Source of the DNA: Caballeronia sordidicola
GTDB taxonomy: Bacteria > Pseudomonadota > Gammaproteobacteria > Burkholderiales > Burkholderiaceae
DNA length: 64,000 nucleotides
Direction of reading: 5' to 3'
NCBI RefSeq assembly: GCF_000729995.1
Contig: NZ_JNFG01000012.1
Location: 1-64,000, forward strand
How positions within the stretch are numbered: the stretch's first letter is position 1; each line of letters begins with the position of its first letter. The notes below the pieces were generated by a model, which searched no databases, had not been told where the DNA came from, and saw only the letters and a program-made list of their open reading frames with translations. Of this stretch, positions 42,959 to 51,570 are shown piece after piece. The position numbers and the translations under genes are program-made.

Positions 42959-43780
42959 TTATAGGAAATCGCGGGTTTGAAAGAAGTCGACAATCTTGCT
43001 GATTTGTCCGCGCATCATTTCGCGGCCTTGTATGAAGGTGCAGCCACTATCCCTTGCAAGCGACAGGAGGCCGGTCATTTCAGGCTTGACGATGGCATCG
43101 AACACAATCAGGTTGCGAGGTAGCGTGTCCGCCCGGATGGGCAACCGCGTGTCATCCAGCATGCCGACCGGAGACGCATTGATCAGCACGTCCATGCCAT
43201 CCACGGAGGGCTCGCCGATCTCGACTTGTGTCGAAGGACTGCAGCGCCTGACCTTCTCGGCTACGTCCCCGGCTCGTTGCGCGTCGGGGTCGAAGATCCT
43301 CATGCTCGCGGGGCTCTCGCGGCCTACCGCAACGGCAATTGCGCTGCCTGCGCCGCCCACGCCGATCATCATCACGCGCTTGCCTGCGAAACTCACGTCG
43401 CGGCGGCGGAAGGCTTCCACACAGCCGAGACCGTCGAAGATATCCCCGAGCCATTGACCTTCGTCCGTGCGTACAAGCGCGTTGACCGCGCCGACAAACG
43501 TCGCCTGAGGACCGAGCCGGCTCGCAAATCTGCGCGCCTCGCCCTTGAAGGGAATGGTGAATACGAAGCCGTCAAAATTCTGAAGCTTCAGGAGTTCGGG
43601 CATGACACGGTCAAAATCTGAGGGCAAGACGTGCACGGGCACCATCAGCGCATTGAGTCCACGCGACACCAGCTCCGCCGTGATCATCTCCGGCGAGCGC
43701 ACCTGCTCGATCGGGTATCCGACGATGCCGAAAATGCGCGTCTTCCCGTTCACGTAATCGACTTCTCCGCTTGTTGTCAC
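42959..43780 (-). CDS. Shikimate dehydrogenase paralogue
   Basis: The 273-residue protein has the AroE fold: FGIVGYPIEQVRSPEM at the start, FTIPFKGEARRF with the catalytic Lys, AVNALVR, then the nucleotide site VMMIGVGGAGSAIAVAVG. Key deviations are visible: the SxS pair that binds the shikimate carboxylate (normally SKS) reads VRS, and GDNTDG reads GDIFDG. Lys and Asp of the catalytic pair remain. It therefore probably reduces another hydroxy-acid. It is the first gene of the leftward cluster, divergent from the LacI gene. Confidence 0.85.
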   Translation of the reverse strand: MTTSGEVDYVNGKTRIFGIVGYPIEQVRSPEMITAELVSRGLNALMVPVHVLPSDFDRVMPELLKLQNFDGFVFTIPFKGEARRFASRLGPQATFVGAVNALVRTDEGQWLGDIFDGLGCVEAFRRRDVSFAGKRVMMIGVGGAGSAIAVAVGRESPASMRIFDPDAQRAGDVAEKVRRCSPSTQVEIGEPSVDGMDVLINASPVGMLDDTRLPIRADTLPRNLIVFDAIVKPEMTGLLSLARDSGCTFIQGREMMRGQISKIVDFFQTRDFL

Positions 43781-43910
43781 GACCCATCCTTATCGCGCGT
43801 TTTAGAGGACCAACGGCTCCGGCAACTGGCTGCATCAAGGCTTCCGGGCGCGGATTGCCCGGGATTGGGTCGTCCCGAGTGCTCGGTTGCATCATGGTTG
43901 TTTGTCTGAA

Positions 43911-43925
43911 TGTAACCGCTATGCA
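43911..43925 (-). promoter_or_regulatory. LacI-type operator candidate O1
   Basis: On the minus strand it reads TGCATAGCGGTTACA. It differs by one base from the site at 44030-44044 and has the CG-centred partial symmetry of LacI-family operators. It is 131 bp upstream of the AroE-like start. Confidence 0.6.
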
Positions 43926-44029
43926 TTTTTAATGTTTTGTTCGATTAAGGGTTTAACGGAGTCACTGTTGCTCATTTTTTGAGTTTGTTTGATCTGATAA
44001 GCCTGAAAAATAGTTCATGAACGCTGTTT

Positions 44030-44044
44030 TGCATAGCGCTTACA
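44030..44044 (+). promoter_or_regulatory. LacI-type operator candidate O2
   Basis: TGCATAGCGCTTACA lies 161 bp upstream of the chosen LacI start. The centre-to-centre distance to O1 is 119 bp, suited to looping. The two copies are in opposite orientation, as expected for a divergent regulatory region. Confidence 0.6.
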
Positions 44045-44204
44045 TCGTAGAATGAATTTGGCCGTACCGTCAAATCGCTATTGCACGTTTAAGGGCAAAC
44101 ACTTACCTTCAGCACACCGCTTACATGCTTCCAGCTTCTTCATGCCAGAATCGAAAAATGCCAAGACCGCGCCCGCGAACGGCCACGCAACAGGAGCCAA
44201 CTCA

Positions 44205-45281
44205 ATGCCCGTGACGGAGCAAACACCCCGTTTGCTTTCTGCCTCCGGCGACGAACCCGTATTAGCCGATGTCGCGCGGGTGGCCGGCGTGTCCACGGCG
44301 ACCGTCTCGCGATACCTGAACGATCCCGAGAAAGTCACTGAGAAAACTCGTGCACGTGTGCGGGCCGCGATTGCGCAACTCGACTGGGTGCCGAACGCGG
44401 CCGCCCGGTCGCTGGTATCGCGGCGTTCCTACACCGTCGGCGCGATTGTCCCGACGCTCGAGCACGAAAAATTCCACCAGCAGTTGCAAGCCTTCCAGGG
44501 GCGTTTGGGCGCTGAGGGACTGGCCGTCTTCGTTGCCTGCTCCTCGTATGATCCGGAGGAGGGATACCGGCTGGCGCGCGGCATGGTGGGGCGCGGAGTG
44601 GATGCCGTCGCATTGCTCGGAGACAATTATCCCGATGCGCTTTTCGACCTGCTGCGATCCAAGGGCATACCTTACGTGGTCACCTTCGGCAAGAAGGCGG
44701 ACAGCGATCATCCGTGCGCGGGATTTGATCATGCGCGTGCCTTTGAGGTCATCACGCGGCGGTTGCTGGAACTTGGGCATACGCGTTTTGGCGTGATCTT
44801 CCAGTCGACCAAGCTCAATAACCGCATAGCGGCACGTCTCGAGGGCATTCATGCCACGCTGGCGGAAAACGGCCTGGCTTTGAGACCGCCGCACGTGGCG
44901 CTGATGGACAACAACTCGAACATTGGACGCATACCGTTTGCGCGCAGGAGCTTCCAGCAGATCATGAGTCACGCCCCGGCGCCGACGGCAATCATTTGCG
45001 GGAATGACATCCTCGCAATCGGCGCATTGCTGGAGGCTGAGGCGATGGGTATCGACGTGCCGGGCACGCTTTCAATTTGCGGCTTCGATGACATCGAGAT
45101 TGCCGCCCACTCGCGGCCGTCATTGACGACGGTGCAAGTGCCGGATCGTCAGATGGGGGAGTTGGCGGCGCAATATCTGATTGATAGGCTGGCGGGGCGG
45201 GATTGCGAATCGCCTGCAATGCTCGATGTGATGTTGGTCGAGCGGGGGTCGACGGGTAGGGCGCCGGGTGTGTTTGGGTAG
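44205..45281 (+). CDS. LacI-family transcriptional regulator
   Basis: The 358-residue protein has a LacI helix-turn-helix (about 20-65; LADVARVAGVSTATVSRYLN, then NAAARSLVSRRS at the hinge) and a periplasmic-binding-protein-like effector domain (GAIVPTLEHEKFHQQL; ICGNDILAIGALLEAEAMG). The frame runs 51 codons further upstream, but AGGAG eight bases before ATG 44205 and the position of the HTH favour this start. It is divergent from the sugar-acid cluster, and the operator pair between them suggests that it represses that cluster. Confidence 0.88.
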   Translation: MPVTEQTPRLLSASGDEPVLADVARVAGVSTATVSRYLNDPEKVTEKTRARVRAAIAQLDWVPNAAARSLVSRRSYTVGAIVPTLEHEKFHQQLQAFQGRLGAEGLAVFVACSSYDPEEGYRLARGMVGRGVDAVALLGDNYPDALFDLLRSKGIPYVVTFGKKADSDHPCAGFDHARAFEVITRRLLELGHTRFGVIFQSTKLNNRIAARLEGIHATLAENGLALRPPHVALMDNNSNIGRIPFARRSFQQIMSHAPAPTAIICGNDILAIGALLEAEAMGIDVPGTLSICGFDDIEIAAHSRPSLTTVQVPDRQMGELAAQYLIDRLAGRDCESPAMLDVMLVERGSTGRAPGVFG

Positions 45282-45554
45282 CGCGCGCCGGTGGGGGGCT
45301 GGGGTTGATGCCGGGTTGCTGCTTTCAAGCTTAGCCGTCTGCATGAGTTGACTATTTTCTAAGCGACACCCGAATTTTCGGCCGTGGGGGTCGAAGAAAA
45401 TGACGGATATGAGTTGTCCACCACTATCCGAAAATTGGCAGCGGTCGACGGGATGTTTACGCGTGCTGTCGCGAAACGCATCAAATTTTTGCAATGCAAA
45501 TCGGTGGTTTCTCCGCGGGTAAACGATGACCACCGGATGTACAAAATGCCTCGT
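45282..45554. other. Intergenic region with a dispersed 20-bp repeat
   Basis: Apart from the inverted copy of the 20-bp block (45309-45328) also found at 261-280, the region has no assignable gene. Minus-strand frames here read protein-like strings (FRDSTRKHPVDRCQFSDSG) without a supported start, possibly the remains of a gene downstream of the unknown pair. Confidence 0.4.
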
Positions 45555-46217
45555 CTACGGCTGAACGCTGATATCGACGCACTCCACCAGCGCGTTGACA
45601 CCCACTGCCGACGATACGCTGACGATCCAGTTGGGTTGCATCGCACGATGCAGGCGCTTGCAGCTACTGAGCTTCACAAGCGCCTCGTCATAGGCCTGCG
45701 TGCCGTCCTCTAGGATCGCAATGGTGTCAACGATGTTAGCGATGCCGAAGTTTTCAATGGAACATCGAGTTGTGGTCCCGAAAGTGATGGTTGTTCGAAC
45801 GTCATCCAGTGACAGGCCAATTGTCAGGTCGCGGTCTTGCACCGCCATGATGTCGATGTGCCAGTGTTGGAAGTCATTGTGTGCTTTCAGTCCGTCCGTG
45901 GGGTGGCTAACTGGCCGGAGCGGTGTCGTGGGCATCGGAGGCACGTCCGGTGGCGTCCAATCCATCGGCGCGGCCGTCGTGATCTGCAAACGTTCGCGAA
46001 GGCTCTGACGGCGTCCTACCATGCTCAAGAACGCCATGCCGCCGAGCAAGCGCGCGTCCTCATTGGTGATCGGCGCTCCTGCCGCGGGCGAAGGCAGTGC
46101 GTCTAACGGTGCGCGGTCGAGAAACGGCTCCACGGTCGAGCGCCGTAGCCATGAGTATTTAAAAGTGTCGCTCTCGTCGTCGTAGAACGTGATGAATACG
46201 TTATCGTTGGCAGCCAT
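45555..46217 (-). CDS. Uncharacterised protein, coupled to the upstream unknown gene
   Basis: I do not recognise this 220-residue protein. It starts MAANDNVFITFYDDESDTFK, has a Pro-rich middle (TPPDVPPMPTTPLRPVSHP) and a C-terminal half that looks beta-rich (DLTIGLSLDDVRTTITFG; WIVSVSSAVGVNALVECVD). There is no signal peptide or membrane helix. Its ATG directly follows the TAA of the upstream gene (TAAATG), so translation of the two is coupled. With no homologue in mind I can only say that it probably acts together with its neighbour. Confidence 0.75.
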   Translation of the reverse strand: MAANDNVFITFYDDESDTFKYSWLRRSTVEPFLDRAPLDALPSPAAGAPITNEDARLLGGMAFLSMVGRRQSLRERLQITTAAPMDWTPPDVPPMPTTPLRPVSHPTDGLKAHNDFQHWHIDIMAVQDRDLTIGLSLDDVRTTITFGTTTRCSIENFGIANIVDTIAILEDGTQAYDEALVKLSSCKRLHRAMQPNWIVSVSSAVGVNALVECVDISVQP

Positions 46218-47051
46218 TTAGTATCCCAGGCAAGTGCGGTAGTTTTCGGAAGCGCGTGAACTGCAAAGCGCGTAGGTTCGCGGATCGCCGCCATACATCG
46301 CTTTGGCGGCGTTGCACATTTCCATGTCCTGTTCGTAGTCCGCGAAGCACTGTGCTTCGCGGCCCGAGCGCGTTGCAACCGACAGTACGCCATCGGACGG
46401 TGCGCTTGAAAAGTATTCGAATGGTGCAGCATCGCCCAGCGGTGTGGGCGTGTCGCCGATTGGATTCACGTCGCCCAAGTCTACGGCAGCGGCAGCGGCA
46501 TTGGTCAAGCGCAAGCCACCGCCAAATGCGCCCACAATGGCGGCGGCGACGTTCAGGCGCGTGCGCATGAGGTTACTGCCCCGAAGGGTAGGCAACGCAG
46601 TCGCCATCTCGTTCGCGAAATCGTTTGTCCAGCCCTCAACCTTGCTGTGCCAGCCGTCGAAGTCAAAGGGCGCTGCGGGCAACGAGCTGTAGTAGGTGTA
46701 TTCGGCCTCAAAGGGTTTGGTCTCCCATGAGCGCGGCGCAGCAAGACCGGGCGGTTGAACGAAGCCATTGTCTGCGTTCGTTGATTCCTCCCGGACCACG
46801 CGAACCTCACCTTGCGTGACTTTGTCGCGCAAATATTCCAGGATGCTCACGCGACCAATGCAGCGAAAGTCCGAAAATTTCGATGTCAGCCAAATTTCGA
46901 CGTCTCGAACCAGCTCAAAGTCATTTTCCCAATCGTATAAAGACGCACCCTCGAACAACGCGGACCCGGAATCCGGACGGTTACCGTGAATGTCATGCCG
47001 TGCGTACAGGGAATAAGTCGTGCCTTGGATAGCAATAAGATTTGTCGTCAT
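46218..47051 (-). CDS. Uncharacterised protein with four-Cys C-terminal tail
   Basis: This 277-residue protein resembles no family I can name. It opens MTTNLIAIQGTTYSLYAR, has an acidic/aromatic N-terminal third, a hydrophobic Ala/Gly-rich segment near residues 170-195 (LNVAAAIVGAFGGG) that could enter a membrane, and ends in a four-cysteine tail with spacing C-x10-C-x16-C-x10-C (residues about 234-273). Such Cys tails recall Burkholderia proteins next to Rhs or T6SS effectors, but this is a loose resemblance. It is followed without a gap by the 220-residue gene and preceded by a coding-like fragment that stops one base before its ATG. Confidence 0.75.
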   Translation of the reverse strand: MTTNLIAIQGTTYSLYARHDIHGNRPDSGSALFEGASLYDWENDFELVRDVEIWLTSKFSDFRCIGRVSILEYLRDKVTQGEVRVVREESTNADNGFVQPPGLAAPRSWETKPFEAEYTYYSSLPAAPFDFDGWHSKVEGWTNDFANEMATALPTLRGSNLMRTRLNVAAAIVGAFGGGLRLTNAAAAAVDLGDVNPIGDTPTPLGDAAPFEYFSSAPSDGVLSVATRSGREAQCFADYEQDMEMCNAAKAMYGGDPRTYALCSSRASENYRTCLGY

Positions 47052-47052
47052 C

Positions 47053-47237
47053 CTAATTTTTATAGTTGCAACGACAGTAAGCTACCTCATTTTCCGCACG
47101 GCTCATCTCAAAAATGGTGTTAAGGTCGTTTGCCGCCGTAGCGTTCGCGCTCTGCTTCCGTTTCCCCGCGGTCTTGCTGAATTCGTCACCGGCGCGCGAA
47201 GCATTGCTTTTCGGCGTGCGACATAAGCCCGTCTATG
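47053..47237 (-). pseudogene. Coding-like fragment upstream of the unknown pair
   Basis: A minus-strand frame without a start codon reads GDEFSKTAGKRKQSANATAA, then NDLNTIFEMSRAENEVAYCR and stops at 47053-47055, one base before the ATG of the next gene. Close placement like this is typical of operon neighbours, so it may be the end of a third gene whose 5' part has been lost or frameshifted. No family is apparent. The remaining 47238-47432 holds nothing I can assign. Confidence 0.35.
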
Positions 47238-47432
47238 ACAGGGCAGACTCTTTTGATTTCGTCGCGTAATCGCGCATTGAGCGCACGGCGGGTTGGTTGC
47301 GTTTGGCTTTGATCGAGTAGTCGCGCGTATCCGCACAATCATCGAACTCGCTCGCGAACGCGAGCAAATCGAGCGAGGCAAGTCGGGCCGAAGATCAGGT
47401 GGCGCGGCAACTAGCGTGATAAGCCCAAAGAT

Positions 47433-48233
47433 TCAACTCACGCCCGTCCGCATAGACCGGTATTCCCGCCTGACAATATCCATCAACTCAGCGACCGAAG
47501 TACTTGCAGCCTCCTTCTCATAAGTCACGCGGCCGCGTTGCATCAGCATGACGCGATCGGCAATATCGAGCGTCTGCGCGTAGTTATGCATGATCATCAC
47601 AATAGACAGACCCTGCTTCTCCTTCAGCCGCAGCACAAGGTCGATGATCAATCCCGCCTCGCGCGCACCCATCGCTGCAAGCGGTTCATCGAGCAGCAGG
47701 ATTTTCGCATTCGAATTGACCGCACGAGCCACGGCAATCGCCTGCCGTTGCCCACCCGAAAGCTGCTCCACCGGCAGATCAACCGACGGCACGTGCACGC
47801 CGATCTCTTCCAGGCACTCCTCCGCGCGGCGACGCATGGCGGTGTTATTCAACAGACGAAACGGGCCGCGCCGGACGATTTCCCGATTCAGGAACATGTT
47901 GTGATAAATGCTTAGCGAATTCGCCAGCGCCAGATCCTGATACACGCATTCGATGCCAAGCGACCGGGCATGATCGACGGAGCGAAGCAGCGTTTCTTCG
48001 CCGCCTATAAATAGCTTGCCGCTCGTCTGCTGATGGAACCCGGTAAGGATCTTGATCAACGTCGATTTGCCCGCGCCGTTGTCGCCAAGCACGCCCAGGA
48101 TCTCGCCTTTCCTGAGCGTCAGCGACACGCCGTCGAGTGCGGTCACGGCGCCAAAACGTTTGACGATATCCTCGCCCTGCAACGCGGCCGTCCCTGTTGT
48201 TCCTGCCATCGTAGCCGCTGATGCGTCGGACAT
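47433..48233 (-). CDS. Sugar ABC transporter ATP-binding protein (single domain)
   Basis: The 266-residue protein is a one-domain ATPase of the carbohydrate CUT2 type: GDNGAGKSTLIKILTGF (Walker A), a LSGGQRQAIAVARAV signature, and ILLLDEPLAAMG (Walker B). Unlike RbsA it has only one half, like FrcA. It is the last gene of a leftward operon with permease and binding protein; its ATG overlaps the permease stop (TGATG). Confidence 0.92.
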   Translation of the reverse strand: MSDASAATMAGTTGTAALQGEDIVKRFGAVTALDGVSLTLRKGEILGVLGDNGAGKSTLIKILTGFHQQTSGKLFIGGEETLLRSVDHARSLGIECVYQDLALANSLSIYHNMFLNREIVRRGPFRLLNNTAMRRRAEECLEEIGVHVPSVDLPVEQLSGGQRQAIAVARAVNSNAKILLLDEPLAAMGAREAGLIIDLVLRLKEKQGLSIVMIMHNYAQTLDIADRVMLMQRGRVTYEKEAASTSVAELMDIVRREYRSMRTGVS

Positions 48234-49234
48234 CAGAGGTCTCCCTTGCGAGCGAGACGGACGACGTGGATGTTGAAGATCATGGCCGCCAGGATCGCCG
48301 CGCCGAGAATCATGTTGAAGGTGAATGCGTTGATGCCGATAAGCGTGAATCCGTCGTTGAGGATCCCAAGCACGGCAGCGCCAATCAGCCCGCCAATAAT
48401 GGTGCCCGAGCCGCCGGCGAGCGGCGTGCCGCCGATCACGGCAGCGGCGACGGCGAGGAACATGATCTGGTTGCCGCCCGCCTGAGGATCGATGGACGTT
48501 ATCCGGAAGCCTTCCAGGATGCCGGTGAAACCGGCAAGCAGCGCGGCAATCACAAAGTTACCGAGTTTCAGGCGCTTCACCTGAATACCCGCTTCGCTCG
48601 CACCTAGCTGATTCGCGCCCGCCGCGATGGTATGCAAGCCCCATCGGGTATGGCGAAGCAACACATGCATGACCGCGGCGATCGCGATCGTCCAGATGAT
48701 TTCGCTGTAGCCCCACTCGCCCATGATCGCCGAAAAACGCGTGCCCTCCGGGGGCGACACCGGCGTGCCTCGTGAGAGGGTCAGCGTCAAACCATTCACG
48801 AAGAACAGCGTGCCGAGTGTGGTGACGAAGGAGGGGATGCGCAGGTACACCGTCACCGCGCCGTTGATCACGCCGACCACGCCTGCCGCCAGCACGCCGG
48901 CCAGCAGGGCGAGCCACACGGGCGCGCCTGCCACGCTGGCGAAGTGCATGATGAAAGGCGCGAACGCGAAGACCATGCCGGCGGACAAATCGATCTCCCC
49001 GCCGATCATCAACATGATCTCGCCGAAGGCAATGATCGCCACCGGCGCGATGAACTGCGAGAGGTTTTCCAGACTCGCGCTAGTCAGCAGGAAGTCGTGG
49101 TTGGCCGTCTCGAAGTACACGCTGAGGATCAGCGCGACCGCAAGGATGCGGATCTCGCTGGATCGCTTCAGCGCGCCCGGCCATAACCTTGGGCGCCGGT
49201 TCGCCCGGCTTCCTTCCGTCACGGGAGTGGTCAC
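48233..49234 (-). CDS. Sugar ABC transporter permease
   Basis: The 333-residue protein has about ten helices and the CUT2 permease pattern, with IIAFGEIMLMIGGEIDLSAG, NGLTLTLSRGTP and AVIGGTPLAGGSGTIIGGLIG. It starts with an ATGA overlap on the binding-protein gene. Together with its neighbours it makes a complete importer of the FrcABC/RbsABC kind, with an unknown sugar or polyol as substrate. Confidence 0.92.
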   Translation of the reverse strand: MTTPVTEGSRANRRPRLWPGALKRSSEIRILAVALILSVYFETANHDFLLTSASLENLSQFIAPVAIIAFGEIMLMIGGEIDLSAGMVFAFAPFIMHFASVAGAPVWLALLAGVLAAGVVGVINGAVTVYLRIPSFVTTLGTLFFVNGLTLTLSRGTPVSPPEGTRFSAIMGEWGYSEIIWTIAIAAVMHVLLRHTRWGLHTIAAGANQLGASEAGIQVKRLKLGNFVIAALLAGFTGILEGFRITSIDPQAGGNQIMFLAVAAAVIGGTPLAGGSGTIIGGLIGAAVLGILNDGFTLIGINAFTFNMILGAAILAAMIFNIHVVRLARKGDL

Positions 49235-50310
49235 CCTTTGATCGCACCCGTGCGCGGCAAGATCTGCGGTTTCGTGCTCTTGCCTTCATACCGCGTCTCG
49301 GTAGTGAGGTACGGGTCGACCGTGCCCTTGGTAACGAACTTCAGGCCGGTGTTGATATTGGCCGGTCCGACGAGTCCGCCCGAGGCAAGGAAAACGAACG
49401 CTTCAAGCACGGTATAAAAACCTTGCACGTAAGGTTGCTGATCGATCGTGAAGTCGAGGAAACCGTCGTGGATCAGCTCGACGGTGCGGGGCAACAAATC
49501 GAAGCCGCCGCCATGCACACCCTTGGACGGCAGATTGGACTCCTTCATCACCTGGGCGACGCCTTGCGTGCTGCCTGCATCGACGGCGAACATGCCTTTC
49601 AAATCCTGGTGCCCCAGGTAGAACGACTTGATCTTCGAGAGTTCTTCGTTGACGGTCGCGCCTGTCGCAATGGTCTGCGTATCGATTTTCTTGCCTGATT
49701 TCTTGATCGCATCGATTGCGCCGTCAAGGCGCGGCTGGATGTTGAGCTGCCCGGGTGTCGCGATAAAAAGTGCGACGAGGCCGCTATCCACGAGGCTGAC
49801 GATACGCTCACCCATCTGGTAGCCCGATAGATACAGGTCCTGGCCGATATACGCGAGGCGTGGATTACCGCTGCCGCTTGGGGCATCGGCGTTATACGAA
49901 AATACCGCGATCCCAGCGTCGAGCGCTTTCTGGATCGGCGTATTGAATGCCTTGGGGTCCACGATAGGAACCGCAATGGCATCGGCTTTCGCGGCAATGG
50001 CCGCGTTGACCGCATTGACCATCTCGCCCACGTCGGCGTTGGCCGAGCCGGTCCATTGGTAATCGAAACCTAGCAAGGCGGACGCATCCTCAATGCCGTA
50101 TTGCGTGGGAACGAAGAAAGGGTTCGTTGTGACGTGATTGACGAATACGATTTTCCAGCGCTTGTGCGCCGGAAACGGGCCGCCTTCCGCGGCTTGCGCC
50201 GGTGTAATCACGCCGCCTAGCATCGCTAGCGCCGCAGTCAGCCCAGCGCCTTGCAGCAAACTGCGACGTACGCTTTGAACTTCGCCCAGGTCTTCCCGAT
50301 CTTGCGCCAT
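49231..50310 (-). CDS. Sugar ABC transporter substrate-binding protein with Tat signal
   Basis: The 359-residue receptor has a twin-arginine signal (SVRRSLLQGAGLTAALAML; cleavage after AQA near residue 40), unusual among sugar-binding proteins, which mostly use the Sec route. The mature part is type I: WKIVFVNHVTTNPFFVPTQ, then NAAIAAKADAIAVPIVDP and FAVDAGSTQGVAQVM. GGAG lies upstream of the ATG. It is the first gene of the importer operon. Ligand unknown. Confidence 0.9.
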   Translation of the reverse strand: MAQDREDLGEVQSVRRSLLQGAGLTAALAMLGGVITPAQAAEGGPFPAHKRWKIVFVNHVTTNPFFVPTQYGIEDASALLGFDYQWTGSANADVGEMVNAVNAAIAAKADAIAVPIVDPKAFNTPIQKALDAGIAVFSYNADAPSGSGNPRLAYIGQDLYLSGYQMGERIVSLVDSGLVALFIATPGQLNIQPRLDGAIDAIKKSGKKIDTQTIATGATVNEELSKIKSFYLGHQDLKGMFAVDAGSTQGVAQVMKESNLPSKGVHGGGFDLLPRTVELIHDGFLDFTIDQQPYVQGFYTVLEAFVFLASGGLVGPANINTGLKFVTKGTVDPYLTTETRYEGKSTKPQILPRTGAIKG

Positions 50311-50777
50311 GTCCTGTCTCCCGTGTCGGTGTTTTTGAACAACTCATTTCACATTGGCGCGGGCCGGAAAAGCGCCGGTGCCGGGCGTCGCTATGCTCCG
50401 CTCCGTGAAACTCGCATGCTCAACCGCACGCACGGCCGAATGACGACGTAACGACATGCTAGAACAGGCAATTGGCCAATTAATCGATGTATACCCTTAA
50501 CTAGTCCGACTATTTTGAAAAGCGGCGTAAGGGCAGGTATTGAGGCGGGCGTTTTGCGGCAAGCGCAGGCTGCTCAGGAAATGAGAGGTGTGTGGGAAAG
50601 TCCAGCATTTGGGAACATCGGGCTTCCTGCGCAGGTTATCTTTTGTTGATCCACCTTACGGCGGTGCTTTCGAAATGGCTGCAAATTCAAGGCCGGGTTG
50701 CGTCATTCGCAGTGTTTGCTCGCCCGGTTTTCAATATACGTAGTACTCCGCATAGTGTTCGAGCGTTGCAAGGAACT
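50311..50777. promoter_or_regulatory. Promoter region of the second sugar importer, with a 12-bp palindrome
   Basis: The 467-bp gap holds no supported gene. AATTGGCCAATT at 50470-50481 is a perfect palindrome about 160 bp upstream of the binding-protein start and the best operator candidate. No regulator gene adjoins the operon, so the factor must come from elsewhere. Confidence 0.4.
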
Positions 50778-51503
50778 TCAATGCAGGATCTTCGCGAGAA
50801 AATCCTTCGCGCGGTCGGACTTCGGATTCGCGAAAAAATCCTCCTTCTTGTCGTCCTCGACAATGAGACCCTTGTCCATAAAGATCACGCGATGCGCAAC
50901 CTTTCGTGCAAAGCCCATTTCGTGAGTGACGCACATCATCGTCATGCCTTCCTGCGCGAGTTCGACCATCACGTCGAGCACTTCGTTGATCATCTCGGGG
51001 TCGAGCGCGGAGGTCGGTTCGTCGAACAGCATCGCGATTGGGTCCATCGACAGTGCACGTGCAATCGCAACCCGCTGCTGCTGACCGCCTGACAGTTGAC
51101 CCGGAAACTTGTCCGCATGCGCGCTCAGCCCGACGCGATCCAGCAGCTTCAGCGCCTTCGCTGCGGCTTCGTCCTTCGAACGGCCCAGTACTTTGATCTG
51201 CGCCAGCGTCAGGTTCTGCACGATCGTCAGATGCGGGAACAGTTCGAAGTGCTGGAACACCATGCCGACTTTCGATCGCAGTGTCGAAAGGTTGGTTTTC
51301 TTGTCGCCGAGCGATTGCCCGTTGATCGTGATATCGCCCTTCTGGAACGGCTCGAGTCCGTTCACGGTTTTAATCAACGTGGACTTGCCCGAACCCGAAG
51401 GTCCGCACACCACGACCACTTCGCCCTTTTTGACTTCGGTCGTGCAGCCGGTCAGCACCTGGAACGGGCCGTACCACTTCGAAACATTGTTGATTGAGAT
51501 CAT
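50778..51503 (-). CDS. Polar amino-acid ABC transporter ATP-binding protein (GlnQ type)
   Basis: The 241-residue ATPase has [20 protein letters not shown] (Walker A), [15 protein letters not shown] and [16 protein letters not shown], the standard PAAT-family set. The frame is open 38 codons further upstream; I chose the ATG at 51503, which starts [17 protein letters not shown] like other GlnQ proteins. It is the third gene of a leftward run after two permease genes. No periplasmic binding protein is encoded with it. Confidence 0.9.
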   Translation of the reverse strand: MISINNVSKWYGPFQVLTGCTTEVKKGEVVVVCGPSGSGKSTLIKTVNGLEPFQKGDITINGQSLGDKKTNLSTLRSKVGMVFQHFELFPHLTIVQNLTLAQIKVLGRSKDEAAAKALKLLDRVGLSAHADKFPGQLSGGQQQRVAIARALSMDPIAMLFDEPTSALDPEMINEVLDVMVELAQEGMTMMCVTHEMGFARKVAHRVIFMDKGLIVEDDKKEDFFANPKSDRAKDFLAKILH

Positions 51504-51570
51504 CGTGAAATCCATTCCTGATTGGGCTTCGTTGAGCAAATCTACTTGAGGGCGCGGCGCGGTGACCGTG

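Noticed and set aside
47020..47523. Plus-strand frames at 47020-47226 and 47293-47523 between the unknown pair and the second sugar importer
   Set aside because: Their sequences look like shadows; neither has a ribosome-binding site or family motif.
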